Assembly (NCBI GenBank): GCA_016191875.1
Contig: JACPVG010000009.1
Coordinates: 20,647-84,646 of the forward strand
Source: Chloroflexota bacterium
Lineage (GTDB): Bacteria; Chloroflexota; Anaerolineae; Anaerolineales; UBA11579
DNA length: 64,000 nt
Reading direction: 5' to 3'
Under the pieces are notes generated by a model. It was not told where the DNA came from. It ran no database searches and saw nothing but the letters and a program-made list of their open reading frames with translations. Positions 53,347 through 62,263 of the stretch are shown in pieces. Each line of letters starts with the position of its first letter. The stretch's first letter is position 1. Both the position numbers and the translations under genes were made by a program.

Positions 53347-54489
53347 ATGCCCGCCCTGCCGCCGCCGAACCTCATTACCACCCCCGACGAACTCGCCCGC
53401 CTGGCGGCGGAACTGGCGCGCCAGCCCATCCTGGGCGTCGACACCGAATCGAACAGCCTGCACGCCTTCCGCGAGCGCGTCTGCCTGGTGCAGATCGCCA
53501 CACCCAGGGCCGACATGCTCATCGACGCGCTGGCCGTCCGGGACCTCAGCGCCCTGGCCCCGGTCTTCGCTTCCCCGGACATCGAAAAGATCTTCCACGC
53601 CGCCGAGTACGACCTGCTGACCCTCAAACGGGATTTTGGCTTCACCTTCGCCAACCTGTTCGATACCATGCTGGCGGCCCGCATCCTCGGCCGGCCGAAG
53701 ATCGGCCTCGGCGACCTGCTGGCCGAGGAGTTCGATGTGACACAGAGTAAGAAATACCAGCGCGCCGACTGGGGCCTGCGCCCGCTTCCGCCCGAGGCGT
53801 TGGAATACGCCCAGACGGACATTCATTACCTCATCAGCCTGCGCGGCCGCCTGAAGCCGCAGCTGGAGGCCGCCGGGCGCTGGCCGCTGGCCGCCGAGGA
53901 TTTCCTGCGCATGGCAATGGCGAACGGCGACGCCCCCGGCTCGCCGGAGGTCAACATCTGGCGCATCACCGGCGTGCGCGACCTCAGCCCGCAGCAATGC
54001 GCCATCCTCCAGCGCCTGGCCGAATACCGCTACCAGCGCGCCGAACAGGTGGACCTGCCGCTCTTCAAAGTCATCGGCGACAAGACTCTCATCGCCATCG
54101 CCCAGACCGAACCGGCCAGCGAAAGCGACCTCAAACGCATCCCCGGCATGAGCGCCAGCCAGGTGCGCCGCCACGGGCGCGGCCTGCTGCGCGCCGTGCG
54201 CCAGGGGCAGGAGGATTCGGCCCTCTACCCGCCCCGCCGCCCGCCCTACGATGAAGCCTTCCAAAACCGGTTGGAAGCGCTGCGCCTGTGGCGCAAGACG
54301 CGCGCCCGCGCGCTGGAAGTCGAAAGCGATATCATCCTGCCGCGTGACGTGTTGGAAGCCATCGCCCGCCGGAACCCCGCCGGGCGCGCCGACCTGGAAG
54401 AGCCGATGGCAACCCTGCCCTGGCGGCTGGAGCAGTTTGGCGCCGAAATTCTCGCCAGCATCGCCGAAGCACGAAAGGAGAGCGCATGA
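53347..54489 (+). CDS. rnd: Ribonuclease D
   Basis: 380 residues. 3'-5' exoribonuclease for tRNA and small RNA maturation. DEDDy residues: VDTES (D and E, near 35), [10 protein letters not shown] (D) and [12 protein letters not shown] (D and Y). An HRDC domain follows ([36 protein letters not shown] block). The C-terminus has a second helical region as in full-length RNase D. Its stop overlaps the next gene by 4 bases (ATGA). Confidence 0.92.
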   Translation: MPALPPPNLITTPDELARLAAELARQPILGVDTESNSLHAFRERVCLVQIATPRADMLIDALAVRDLSALAPVFASPDIEKIFHAAEYDLLTLKRDFGFTFANLFDTMLAARILGRPKIGLGDLLAEEFDVTQSKKYQRADWGLRPLPPEALEYAQTDIHYLISLRGRLKPQLEAAGRWPLAAEDFLRMAMANGDAPGSPEVNIWRITGVRDLSPQQCAILQRLAEYRYQRAEQVDLPLFKVIGDKTLIAIAQTEPASESDLKRIPGMSASQVRRHGRGLLRAVRQGQEDSALYPPRRPPYDEAFQNRLEALRLWRKTRARALEVESDIILPRDVLEAIARRNPAGRADLEEPMATLPWRLEQFGAEILASIAEARKESA

Positions 54490-55889
54490 GAATCCACTTC
54501 TGGGGCGCAGCGCAAACCGTGACCGGCTCCGCCCATTACCTGGAGATCAACGGCAAGGTGTTGCTCCTGGATTGCGGACTGTTCCAGGGCCGCCGGGCGG
54601 ATACGTACAAGATCAACTCCGAATTCCGCTTTCCTCCGCACAAGATCGACGCCGTCGTCGCCTCGCATGCCCACATCGACCACATCGGCAACTTGCCCAA
54701 CCTGGTGCGCAGCGGCTTCGCGGGCCGCATCCACACCCACGCCGCCACCGCCCACCTGGCCGAGGTGATGCTGGCCGATTCAGGCCATATTCAGGAATAC
54801 GACGCCCAGTTCGTCAACCGGAAGCGCGCCCGCAACGGCCAGCCGCCGGTGGAGCCGCTCTACACCGAAGAGGACGCCCGCAACACCGTGCCGCACTTCC
54901 AGGAGCAGGCGCTTGACCGGCCCTTTGAGCCGATACCGGGCGTGCGCGTCAGGCTGGTGGAGGCCGGTCACATCCTCGGTTCCACCGCCATGCACATCGA
55001 GATCCAAGAGCGCGGCAAGACCCACAAACTGTGGTTCAGCGGAGACATCGGCCGGGTGGACCTGCCCATCATCAACGATCCGGTGCGGCCATCCGACGCC
55101 GCGCACATGATCATGGAATGCACCTACGGCGACCGGCCGCACGACCCGCCTGACGTGGCTCGCGAAGAACTGGCCCGCCTGCTCAACCGCAGCCTGCAAC
55201 GCGGCGGCAAGGTCCTCATACCTTCTTTTGCCGTCGGCCGCACGCAGGAACTGGTCTATGCCATCCACCGCCTGATGGACAGCAGCGACCTGCCGAAAGT
55301 GCCGGTCTTCGTAGACAGCCCGCTGGCCGTCAGCGTCACCGACATTTTCAAGAAACATCCGGACTGCTTCGATGAAGAGGCCCGCGCCATGCTCACCGAC
55401 GACCGCCACCGCTCGGCGCTCGGCTTCGACAGCCTCACCTACGTTCGCAGCGTGGAGGAGAGCAAGGCGCTCAACGACCGCCGCGACCCGATGATCATCA
55501 TCGCCGCCAGCGGGATGATGGAGGCCGGGCGCATCCTGCACCACCTGCGCAACAACATCCACGACGCCAACAGCACGGTGCTGATCGTGTCCTGGATGGC
55601 CCCGCACACCCTCGGCCGCCGCCTGCTGGATGGCGAGCCGAAGGTGCGCATCTTCGGCGAAGAATTCAAGGTCAACATCGCAGTCCAGAAGGTGCGCGGC
55701 TTTTCCGCCCACGCCGGGCAGAATTCCCTGCGCGACTATGCCCTGGCGCTGAACAGCCAGTTGAAGGGCCTCTACCTGGTCCACGGCGAGCAAAGCGGCG
55801 CGGACGGTCTGACCGCCGCTCTGGCTGCGCGCGGCTTTAACACCGGCATCATCCAGTACCCACCGCGCGGCCACACAGTGGAATTATAG
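54486..55889 (+). CDS. Beta-CASP metallo-beta-lactamase fold hydrolase (RNA-processing type)
   Basis: 467 residues. Zinc site SHAHIDHIGNLP near 60-71, then EAGHILGSTAMHIEI and FSGDIGRVDLPI. The beta-CASP part has VPVFVDSPLAVSVTDIF, IIIAASGMMEAGRILHHL and VRGFSAHAGQ. Such proteins (YsnA/CPSF-like) act as RNA endonucleases or exonucleases. Coupling to RNase D by the ATGA overlap supports RNA processing. The TAG stop is the first triplet of the intergenic palindrome at 55887. Confidence 0.9.
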   Translation: MRIHFWGAAQTVTGSAHYLEINGKVLLLDCGLFQGRRADTYKINSEFRFPPHKIDAVVASHAHIDHIGNLPNLVRSGFAGRIHTHAATAHLAEVMLADSGHIQEYDAQFVNRKRARNGQPPVEPLYTEEDARNTVPHFQEQALDRPFEPIPGVRVRLVEAGHILGSTAMHIEIQERGKTHKLWFSGDIGRVDLPIINDPVRPSDAAHMIMECTYGDRPHDPPDVAREELARLLNRSLQRGGKVLIPSFAVGRTQELVYAIHRLMDSSDLPKVPVFVDSPLAVSVTDIFKKHPDCFDEEARAMLTDDRHRSALGFDSLTYVRSVEESKALNDRRDPMIIIAASGMMEAGRILHHLRNNIHDANSTVLIVSWMAPHTLGRRLLDGEPKVRIFGEEFKVNIAVQKVRGFSAHAGQNSLRDYALALNSQLKGLYLVHGEQSGADGLTAALAARGFNTGIIQYPPRGHTVEL

Positions 55890-55914
55890 GGACAGGTTTA
55901 TAAACCTGTCCCTA
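55887..55914. repeat. TAGGGACAGGTTT palindrome overlapping a stop codon
   Basis: TAGGGACAGGTTTA pairs exactly with TAAACCTGTCCCTA. It shares arms with the element at 40574-40618. The first three bases are the stop of the gene before. Confidence 0.75.
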
Positions 55915-55921
55915 CTCGCGT

Positions 55922-55927
55922 TATAAT
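55922..55927 (+). promoter_or_regulatory. Candidate -10 box (TATAAT) for tRNA-Ser
   Basis: TATAAT lies 12 bases before the tRNA 5' end. Confidence 0.55.
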
Positions 55928-55939
55928 TCGCTTTCGCCC

Positions 55940-56032
<93 letters not shown>

Positions 56033-56190
56033 CGCTCAAGCCTGCTTGGGCGATTTTGCTATTGGGCGTTATGCTGTCCCAGTACAGACATTGAGCGTCC
56101 CTGCAAGGAGAAGCTGACCCTCAACGAAGCCGATTATTCACCTTCTCATGGCTGTGGGAAATTAAATATCCCCGTGTGAGGTTTCGCGAA

Positions 56191-56343
56191 CCTGTCATTC
56201 TGACTGAGCGAGCGCAGCGAGCGAAGAATCTGCCGGCCTGAGCGATTCTTCCCTGTGAACCGGAAGATTCTTCGCCGTCCAGCCATCGCTTCGCTACGGC
56301 TGGATGCCTCAGACCTGTCCTGAGCCGTGCGAAGGAATGACAG
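56191..56343. repeat. REP-like compound palindrome
   Basis: TGTCATTC (56193) pairs with GAATGACA near the other end. Inside are GAGCGAGCGCAGCGAGCGAAG, GAAGAATC/GATTCTTC and a GTCCAGCC/GGCTGGA hairpin. CATTCC...GGAATG with CTCGCTGCGCTC also occurs at about 40325-40347. This fills most of the 375-base gap 56030-56404, in which I see no gene. Confidence 0.65.
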
Positions 56344-56404
56344 ATCCAAAAGAACTTGCACATCAGGTTAGTAACCAAAATTCACATCGGGTAGAATTAG
56401 CAGT

Positions 56405-56758
56405 ATGACAAACGATCGAGTCTATAGATATAGCTTCGCAAGCGTCTATCCCCATTATGTTGCGAAGGCAGAGAAAAAGGGACGCACGAAAGCAGAAGTG
56501 AATGAAATCATTCACTGGTTGACAGGTTATAGTCAGAAAGAGTTGGAGGCCATACTGAAAAAAGAGACCGACCTTGAGACCTTCTATGCCGATGCTCCAG
56601 CGCCCAATCCTGCGCGGGCGTTGATCAAGGGCGTGATTTGCGGTATGCGGGTGGAAGACATCCAGGAACCAACGATGCGGGAGATTCGCTACCTGGATAA
56701 ATTAATTGACGAGTTGGCCAAGGGAAAAGCGATGGAGAAGATTCTGCGCAAGGAATAG
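56405..56758 (+). CDS. DUF2200 family protein
   Basis: 117 residues: [39 protein letters not shown] and [16 protein letters not shown] match DUF2200. Small soluble helical protein, function unknown. The DNA has visibly lower GC and uses AAA, GAA and AGT more than neighbours, so it may be acquired. Flanked by palindromic repeats on both sides. Confidence 0.9.
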   Translation: MTNDRVYRYSFASVYPHYVAKAEKKGRTKAEVNEIIHWLTGYSQKELEAILKKETDLETFYADAPAPNPARALIKGVICGMRVEDIQEPTMREIRYLDKLIDELAKGKAMEKILRKE

Positions 56759-56819
56759 TTCTTCAGGCGGGGTTGCAAGGATGGGAGTGGCTAAGAAAGT
56801 GGGTCTCTGGGGTTGGCAG

Positions 56820-56905
56820 CGGCAGCAGCGGGCTAAAGCCTGCTGTCAGGTAGGCACAAAGAAGGTCAGACAGTGGGCTGAAGCCCACTGTGGCCCACAG
56901 AGTTA
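56820..56905. repeat. GGGCTAAAGCC / GGGCTGAAGCCC hairpins
   Basis: AGCGGGCTAAAGCCTGCT and AGTGGGCTGAAGCCCACT lie about 45 bases apart; both are short hairpins of the same design (arms around TAAA or TGAA). Intergenic. Confidence 0.6.
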
Positions 56906-56983
56906 GCCACTCCCAGCCCCGGAGGTTCTCCAACCCGCCTGCAAAATGCACTACAATAGGGTCGCTTCTTCTTGAAGACCGCG

Positions 56984-57178
56984 ATGAAGATCAGGCAAAT
57001 CCTCGAGCAGCATATCAAGAACGGCGAGCCGATCAAACTGGAGACCCAGGGCGGGGTAGAGGGCGCGCTGTTCACCGACCGGGGCGAATTCATCCCGCTC
57101 GACGACCTGGGCTACAGCGGCGAACTGGGTTTCTTCCGCATCAGCGATTTTCCCTTCATGGAAAACGAAGCCGGCTGA
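56984..57178 (+). CDS. Small conserved-looking hypothetical protein
   Basis: 64 residues from the ATG at 56984 (MKIRQILEQHIKNGEPIKLE). A short helix then beta strands (GALFTDRGEFIPLDDLGYSG). A TTG at 56972 is a possible earlier start. Codon use fits the host and it is followed by a terminator, so it is probably real. No family recognised. Confidence 0.6.
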   Translation: MKIRQILEQHIKNGEPIKLETQGGVEGALFTDRGEFIPLDDLGYSGELGFFRISDFPFMENEAG

Positions 57179-57208
57179 CCGCGTTGCTCTTCCCCACCCT
57201 GAATCAAA

Positions 57209-57234
57209 ACGAGCCTTCCAATGCGAAGGCTCGT
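57209..57234. terminator. Bidirectional terminator
   Basis: ACGAGCCTTC and GAAGGCTCGT form a 10-bp stem with loop CAATGC, with A-rich sequence before and T/C after. Lies between convergent genes. Confidence 0.75.
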
Positions 57235-57258
57235 TCGCTTTACTGGGCTGTCCGCCGG

Positions 57259-57495
57259 TCAGACGTGCTCTGGCAGCATTTTGTCGAGGATGATCTCCAG
57301 CGCCATGGTGTGGCTGCAACGCTGGTGCACCAGGAAATATTCGCAATCGCAGTGCCATTGGCCGTCTTCGAACGAAACCGTATGCGGGTTGTTGGCTCCG
57401 TCAAAATCGACCTTGAGGGCGCGCACGTGAATCCGGTCGCGTTCTTCGGCGTACTGCTTGGCCTTCTCGTACTTGCGGATCATCCCGTTGTCCAT
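57259..57495 (-). CDS. Small SWIM-type zinc-finger protein
   Basis: 78 residues. DGQWHCDCEYFLVHQRCSHT has the CxC...CxH spacing of a SWIM zinc finger, a module for DNA, RNA or protein binding. The N-terminus MDNGMIRKYEKAKQYAEE is a charged helix, followed by two strands. GGAG lies 11 bases before the ATG. Upstream is a promoter/micro-ORF/terminator unit that may attenuate it. Confidence 0.8.
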   Translation of the reverse strand: MDNGMIRKYEKAKQYAEERDRIHVRALKVDFDGANNPHTVSFEDGQWHCDCEYFLVHQRCSHTMALEIILDKMLPEHV

Positions 57496-57526
57496 GTCCT
57501 TTGGTCTCCTTTACCGGTGGTGTAAC

Positions 57527-57661
57527 AAAAAGGCACGCGCGGGCTGCGCGTGCCTTGATTTTCAAATGAAGAACTCCGTTGATTTGGCTGCTACTCGCAT
57601 GGCGGGAGTCGCCTCCAGGGTTTGCTACGTACAGTATAGCCAGTGTCGGGCGTCGAGTCAA
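57527..57661 (-). ncRNA. Promoter, 12-codon ORF and terminator: leader/attenuator or small RNA
   Basis: Promoter TTGACT (57656-57661), 17-base spacer, TATACT (57633-57638). Transcription from about 57626 would run to a strong terminator, AAGGCACGCGC/GCGCGTGCCTT (57530-57556), followed on the minus strand by TTTTTG, an RNA of about 100 bases. It contains a tiny ORF from ATG 57600 to TGA 57562 (MRVAAKSTEFFI), preceded by TGGAGG. The terminator stands about 30 bases before the SWIM gene. Either an attenuator for that gene or a free small RNA. Confidence 0.6.
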
Positions 57662-57689
57662 CCTTCGGATTCCCTACGCCCGTCCGTCG

Positions 57690-58104
<415 letters not shown>

Positions 58105-58331
58105 ATGGCTTGAAGCGCTTGGAGTATAAACGCATCCTGTGTGGAAGGCAAGCCGCGCCTTGCCGGCGTGCGCAGAAGAAAAGCAAAAACCGTTTCGTGC
58201 AAAGCGGGTGGTAAGGATTGCCTCGCCAGGAACACAAAGAAGATCACGGCGCACCCAACTACACGGAGCGCAGTTCCCTCTAAATCCAGAGGTGTCCGTT
58301 TTCATCTGTGTCCATCTGTGTTTATCTGTGG

Positions 58332-58360
58332 TTAAAAGTTCCATCCTTCGCCTCTATAAT
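58332..58360 (+). promoter_or_regulatory. Promoter (TTAAAA, 17 bases, TATAAT), leaderless start
   Basis: TTAAAA at 58332-58337 and TATAAT at 58355-58360. The expected start of transcription coincides with the ATG at 58368. Just upstream (58290-58330) lies CATCTGTG repeated three times, an intergenic microrepeat. Confidence 0.6.
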
Positions 58361-58367
58361 GGAAGGC

Positions 58368-59105
58368 ATGTCTCAAGAGCAGGCCGCCCGCGACCTGGCC
58401 GAACTGGTCCACCTGCACCACGCCGGCTACGACGAAGATCTGCCCTACTGGCTGGCCCTGGCGCGCCGCCACGCCAACCAGGCGCTGGAACTGGGCTGCG
58501 GCAGCGGGCGCGTGCTGCTGGCGCTGGCGCGCGCCGGCATCGCGGTCTTCGGCATCGACAACGACCCTGCCGCGCTCGCCATCCTGCGCCGCGCCGCCCA
58601 ACCCGCCCGGCCGGCGCTGCTCCAGGCCGATTTCACCACCCTGCCGCTGGGCGGGCGCTTCAGCTTCATCTTCATGCCGTGCAACACCTACAGCACGCTG
58701 GACTCTGCCGCCCGCAACCGCCTGCTGGGGCGCCTGCGCGCCTGCCTTGCGCCCGGCGGGGTCTTCGCCGCCAGCCTGCCCAACCCGGCCGCTCTGGCCT
58801 CGCTGACGGAGTCCGAACCCGAAGAGGAAGAGACCTTTCTCCACCCGCGCACCGGCAACCCAGTGCAGCTCAGCAGCGGCTGGGCGCGGGCGGCAGATGA
58901 ACTGGTCATCACCTGGCATTACGACCACCTCCTGCCGGATGGCCGCGTGGAGCGCCTCACCGCCGCAGTGCGCCACCAGCCTCTGACCGCCCAACAGCTC
59001 CGCGCTGAAATGGAAGCGCACGGCTTCCGGGTCATCCTCTTCGGGGATTTCGACGGCTCAGACTACGCCCCCGATTCGCCGTATTTGATCTTCGAGGCCT
59101 CGTGA
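58368..59105 (+). CDS. Class I SAM-dependent methyltransferase
   Basis: 245 residues. Motif I ALELGCGSGRVLLALARAG, motif II AVFGIDNDPAAL, and FIFMPCNTYSTLDSAARNRL follow the Methyltransf_25 pattern. A beta insert (ELVITWHYDHLLPDGRVERL) is typical of small-molecule methyltransferases. Start at 58368 chosen because the -10 box covers the earlier in-frame ATG. Substrate unknown. The gap 59106-59341 after it holds a TACAAT -10 candidate near 59220 but no gene. Confidence 0.85.
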   Translation: MSQEQAARDLAELVHLHHAGYDEDLPYWLALARRHANQALELGCGSGRVLLALARAGIAVFGIDNDPAALAILRRAAQPARPALLQADFTTLPLGGRFSFIFMPCNTYSTLDSAARNRLLGRLRACLAPGGVFAASLPNPAALASLTESEPEEEETFLHPRTGNPVQLSSGWARAADELVITWHYDHLLPDGRVERLTAAVRHQPLTAQQLRAEMEAHGFRVILFGDFDGSDYAPDSPYLIFEAS

Positions 59106-59341
59106 GATTCTCTTTGCGCCTTTATGAGAGGACGCTATTACCACACATGGACACGGACGAAGAGAGCGTCCGACGGATGTGTTCCGCGTGATCCCATGAT
59201 CTGCGCAATCTGTGATTTGGTACAATCAGGCGAGGCGAAAGACCGGCCGGGTTGATGCCGGCCGAAAATTGACAGGCGCAAGGCAATGCCCTACACTGGG
59301 ATGAACGTGCCGGGGTCGTTGCGCGCCTGACGGCAACCACA

Positions 59342-62185
59342 ATGGCTAAAACGAAGTCCGCTACCAAAGCCTTCATTTCCTATTCCCGCAAAGATACTGA
59401 CTTCGCGCGCCGCCTGCACGCCCGCCTGGGCGAAGACGGCCTCGATCTGTGGGCGGATTGGGAGCGCATCCCGATCACCGCCAACTGGATGGCCGAGATC
59501 ACCGGCGCCATCGAGCAGGCCGACTCCTTCATCTTCATCATCAGCCCCGATTCGCTGGTCTCCGAGTACTGCATCAAAGAACTGCGGATCGCCGTCGAGA
59601 ACAACAAACGCATGGTACCGGTGCTGCACCGCATGCCGCGCCGCCCCCAGATGAAGACCCTGCCGCACGAACTCTCCGCCCACCAGTGGGTCTACATCCG
59701 CCCGGAGGACGATTTCGAGCAGTCGGTCGGCAACATGCTGGCGGCCCTCACCACCGATCTCGAGTGGGTCAAGGCCCACACCCGCCTGCAGGAGCGCGCC
59801 CTGGAATGGAACCGCAAGAGCCGCGATGTCAGTTTCCTGCTGCGCGGCTCCGACCTGGAGCAGGCCGAAGCCTGGCTGGGCAGCGCGTCCGCCGAGCGCA
59901 AGCCGTCGCCCACCCGGCTGCAAACCGAGTTCATCCTCGCCAGCCGCCAGCAGGAGACCGCCCGCCAGCGCAGCCTGTTCTTCGCCACCGCCGTGGGGCT
60001 GGCGCTCACCGCCGTGCTGGCCGTGGCGGCCCTCTTCGCCTGGCGAGAGGCCGAACAGCAGGCCCGCATCGCCCTCTCGCGCCAGTTGGCCGCCCAATCC
60101 CTCAACAATCTGGAAAGCAACCCGGCCGTCGCCATGCTCCTGAGCGTGCAGGCCTTTCAGGTGCGCGACGACCTCGAATCGCGCACCAGCCTGCTCACCG
60201 CCCTGGCCGAGAACCCCTCCCTGGTCACCTTCCTGCACGACCACGAAGCCACCGTTTTCGCCGTGGCGTACGACCCGCTCGGCCGCTGGCTGGCTTCCGG
60301 CGGCGGCAGCAACGAACTCTACCTGTGGGACCTGCAAACCCGCCGGCCCTACGCCCGCCTCGCCAGCGCCCTGGGCGGCGAGATTCGGGATATGGCCGCC
60401 AGCCCGGATGGCGCCCTGCTGGCCGTGGGCGATGCCAACGGTTTCGTGGAAGTCTGGAACCTGGATGCTCAGGAATACGTGACCAACGTCTTCGCGCACA
60501 CCGGCGGCGTGAGCCGTCTGGCCTTCACGCCCGACGGCCAGGCGCTCGTCAGCGCCGGCGCGGATGGCCGCATCCTGTTCTGGGATACCGTCGCCTACCA
60601 GCCCAGCGAAGCCGCTCAACAACATGGCGCGCCGGCGCTCGGCCTGGCCCTCAGCCCGGATGGCCGCTGGATGGCTACCGGGGCGCAGAATGGCGAACTC
60701 TTCCTGTGGGATCTGAGGACGCGCAAAGTCGTCAGCGCGCTTTCGGATCATGCCAACGAGGTTAACGTCCTGGCGTTCGCGCCGGACGGTACCCGCCTAT
60801 ACTCGGCCGGACGCGACACCTTCGTGCGCGGCTGGAGCATCCCCGCCGGCGACCTGCTCTTCAAACTGACCGGCCACCGCAGCAACGTGCGCGCGCTGGC
60901 GGTCAGCCCGGACGGCGCCTGGCTGGCGACCGGCGGCGAAGACCAGACCGCCCTCCTGTGGTCGCTGGCCGAAACGCCGCCGCGCCTGTTTAACCAGTTC
61001 TCGGCCCACACCAACTGGGTCAACGACCTGGCCTTCAGCCCGGATAGCCGCCAGCTCGCCAGCGCCAGTTTCGACACCAACATCATCCTCTGGCAAACCA
61101 CCAGCAGCGGCACCGGCCGCTACCAACGCCACACCGCCCCGGTGCGCCGGGTGGTCTTCAGGCCCACCGGCGCGCTGGTGGTATCGGGGGGTCAGGACAA
61201 CGCCATCATCTTCTGGGATCGGCTCTCAGGCACGCCGCTCCTTGCGCCCATCGATACCGGCGGCTCGGTGTTCGGCCTCGACCTTTCCGCGGATGGCAGC
61301 CGTCTGGTCACCGGCAACACCGCCGGGGCCCTGCAGGTCTGGGATGCCGCCAGCGGCGCCCGGCTGGCCGAATACGTCGAGCCCGGCGCGCAGTTCTTCA
61401 CCGTCGCCCTCAGCCCGGATGGCCGCACCGTCGCGGCCGGCGGCATTACCCCCAACAACGCCCTGCTCCTCTGGGACCTGGAGACCGGCAGCACCCGCTG
61501 GCTCTCCGGTCACGCCCAGTTCATCCGCTGGGCCGCCTTCCGCCCGGATGGCCGCCTGCTGATTACCGCCGGCTGGGATGGCAACCTCATCCTGTGGGAC
61601 GTGCAGACCGCCACAGAACTCCGCCGCTTCATCCCCCACCCGCTGGAGGAGGAACTCGACCCCGGCGAGCAGCCGACCGGCGCCAATGTGTTGTACGCCG
61701 CCTTCAGCGCCGACGGACGCTTTTTCGTCACCACCTCGTCGGACCACACAGCCCGGGTCTGGAAACTCGAAGAGGTGGTGGATAGCGTGACCAAGGCCGT
61801 CTCGATTCGCGACATCCTGCTGGTCTACACCCTCGAGGGCCACAGCGACTGGGTGCACGGCGCGGCCTTCAGCCCGGATGGCGCGCGGCTGGTCACCGTC
61901 AGCGAAGACAAGACCATCTTCATCTGGGATCTTGCGGATGGCTCGGTGGTGGCGCGCCTTACCGGTCACGAAGCCTCGGTGAATACCGTGGCGTTCAGCC
62001 CGGATGGCAAACTGATCGCCACCGGCAGTTCGGACAACGACCTCTTCCTTTGGAGCGTGGACTTCACATCTGCGCCGCAGTTGCTCTGTCTGCGCGTTAA
62101 CCGCGACTTCACCGAGACCGAGTGGACGCAGTATCTGGGCGGGGTGCTGGCCTACGAACAGACCTGCGCCGCCTACCTTCCCTGA
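59342..62185 (+). CDS. TIR domain, one membrane helix and 14 WD40 repeats
   Basis: 947 residues. TIR domain at about 8-135: AFISYSRKDTDFARRL, WADWERIPITANWM and SPDSLVSEYCIKEL, where Glu80 stands at the place of the catalytic Glu of NAD-cleaving TIR enzymes. A helical linker leads to one membrane helix (211-233, SLFFATAVGLALTAVLAVAA). From about 295 to 935 there are 14 WD units, ending in LYLWDLQ, VEVWNLD, ILFWDTV, LFLWDLR through to LFLWSVD, enough for two seven-bladed propellers. Two STAND-free parts in one protein suggest ligand sensing by the propellers and signalling by TIR. Topology predicts TIR inside and WD40 outside or the reverse. Single gene. Confidence 0.92.
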   Translation: MAKTKSATKAFISYSRKDTDFARRLHARLGEDGLDLWADWERIPITANWMAEITGAIEQADSFIFIISPDSLVSEYCIKELRIAVENNKRMVPVLHRMPRRPQMKTLPHELSAHQWVYIRPEDDFEQSVGNMLAALTTDLEWVKAHTRLQERALEWNRKSRDVSFLLRGSDLEQAEAWLGSASAERKPSPTRLQTEFILASRQQETARQRSLFFATAVGLALTAVLAVAALFAWREAEQQARIALSRQLAAQSLNNLESNPAVAMLLSVQAFQVRDDLESRTSLLTALAENPSLVTFLHDHEATVFAVAYDPLGRWLASGGGSNELYLWDLQTRRPYARLASALGGEIRDMAASPDGALLAVGDANGFVEVWNLDAQEYVTNVFAHTGGVSRLAFTPDGQALVSAGADGRILFWDTVAYQPSEAAQQHGAPALGLALSPDGRWMATGAQNGELFLWDLRTRKVVSALSDHANEVNVLAFAPDGTRLYSAGRDTFVRGWSIPAGDLLFKLTGHRSNVRALAVSPDGAWLATGGEDQTALLWSLAETPPRLFNQFSAHTNWVNDLAFSPDSRQLASASFDTNIILWQTTSSGTGRYQRHTAPVRRVVFRPTGALVVSGGQDNAIIFWDRLSGTPLLAPIDTGGSVFGLDLSADGSRLVTGNTAGALQVWDAASGARLAEYVEPGAQFFTVALSPDGRTVAAGGITPNNALLLWDLETGSTRWLSGHAQFIRWAAFRPDGRLLITAGWDGNLILWDVQTATELRRFIPHPLEEELDPGEQPTGANVLYAAFSADGRFFVTTSSDHTARVWKLEEVVDSVTKAVSIRDILLVYTLEGHSDWVHGAAFSPDGARLVTVSEDKTIFIWDLADGSVVARLTGHEASVNTVAFSPDGKLIATGSSDNDLFLWSVDFTSAPQLLCLRVNRDFTETEWTQYLGGVLAYEQTCAAYLP

Positions 62186-62263
62186 GCTCTCTGCACCCGC
62201 GCCCCCGCCCAACCGCACGCAGGTGCTTTCCGCCAGCCTCCATATCGGTCACAATCACGGGCG

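Noticed and set aside
56191..56343. Structured regulatory RNA in the long spacer after tRNA-Ser
   Set aside because: The arms are a REP-like compound palindrome with partners elsewhere in the window; no promoter or known RNA family pattern was seen.
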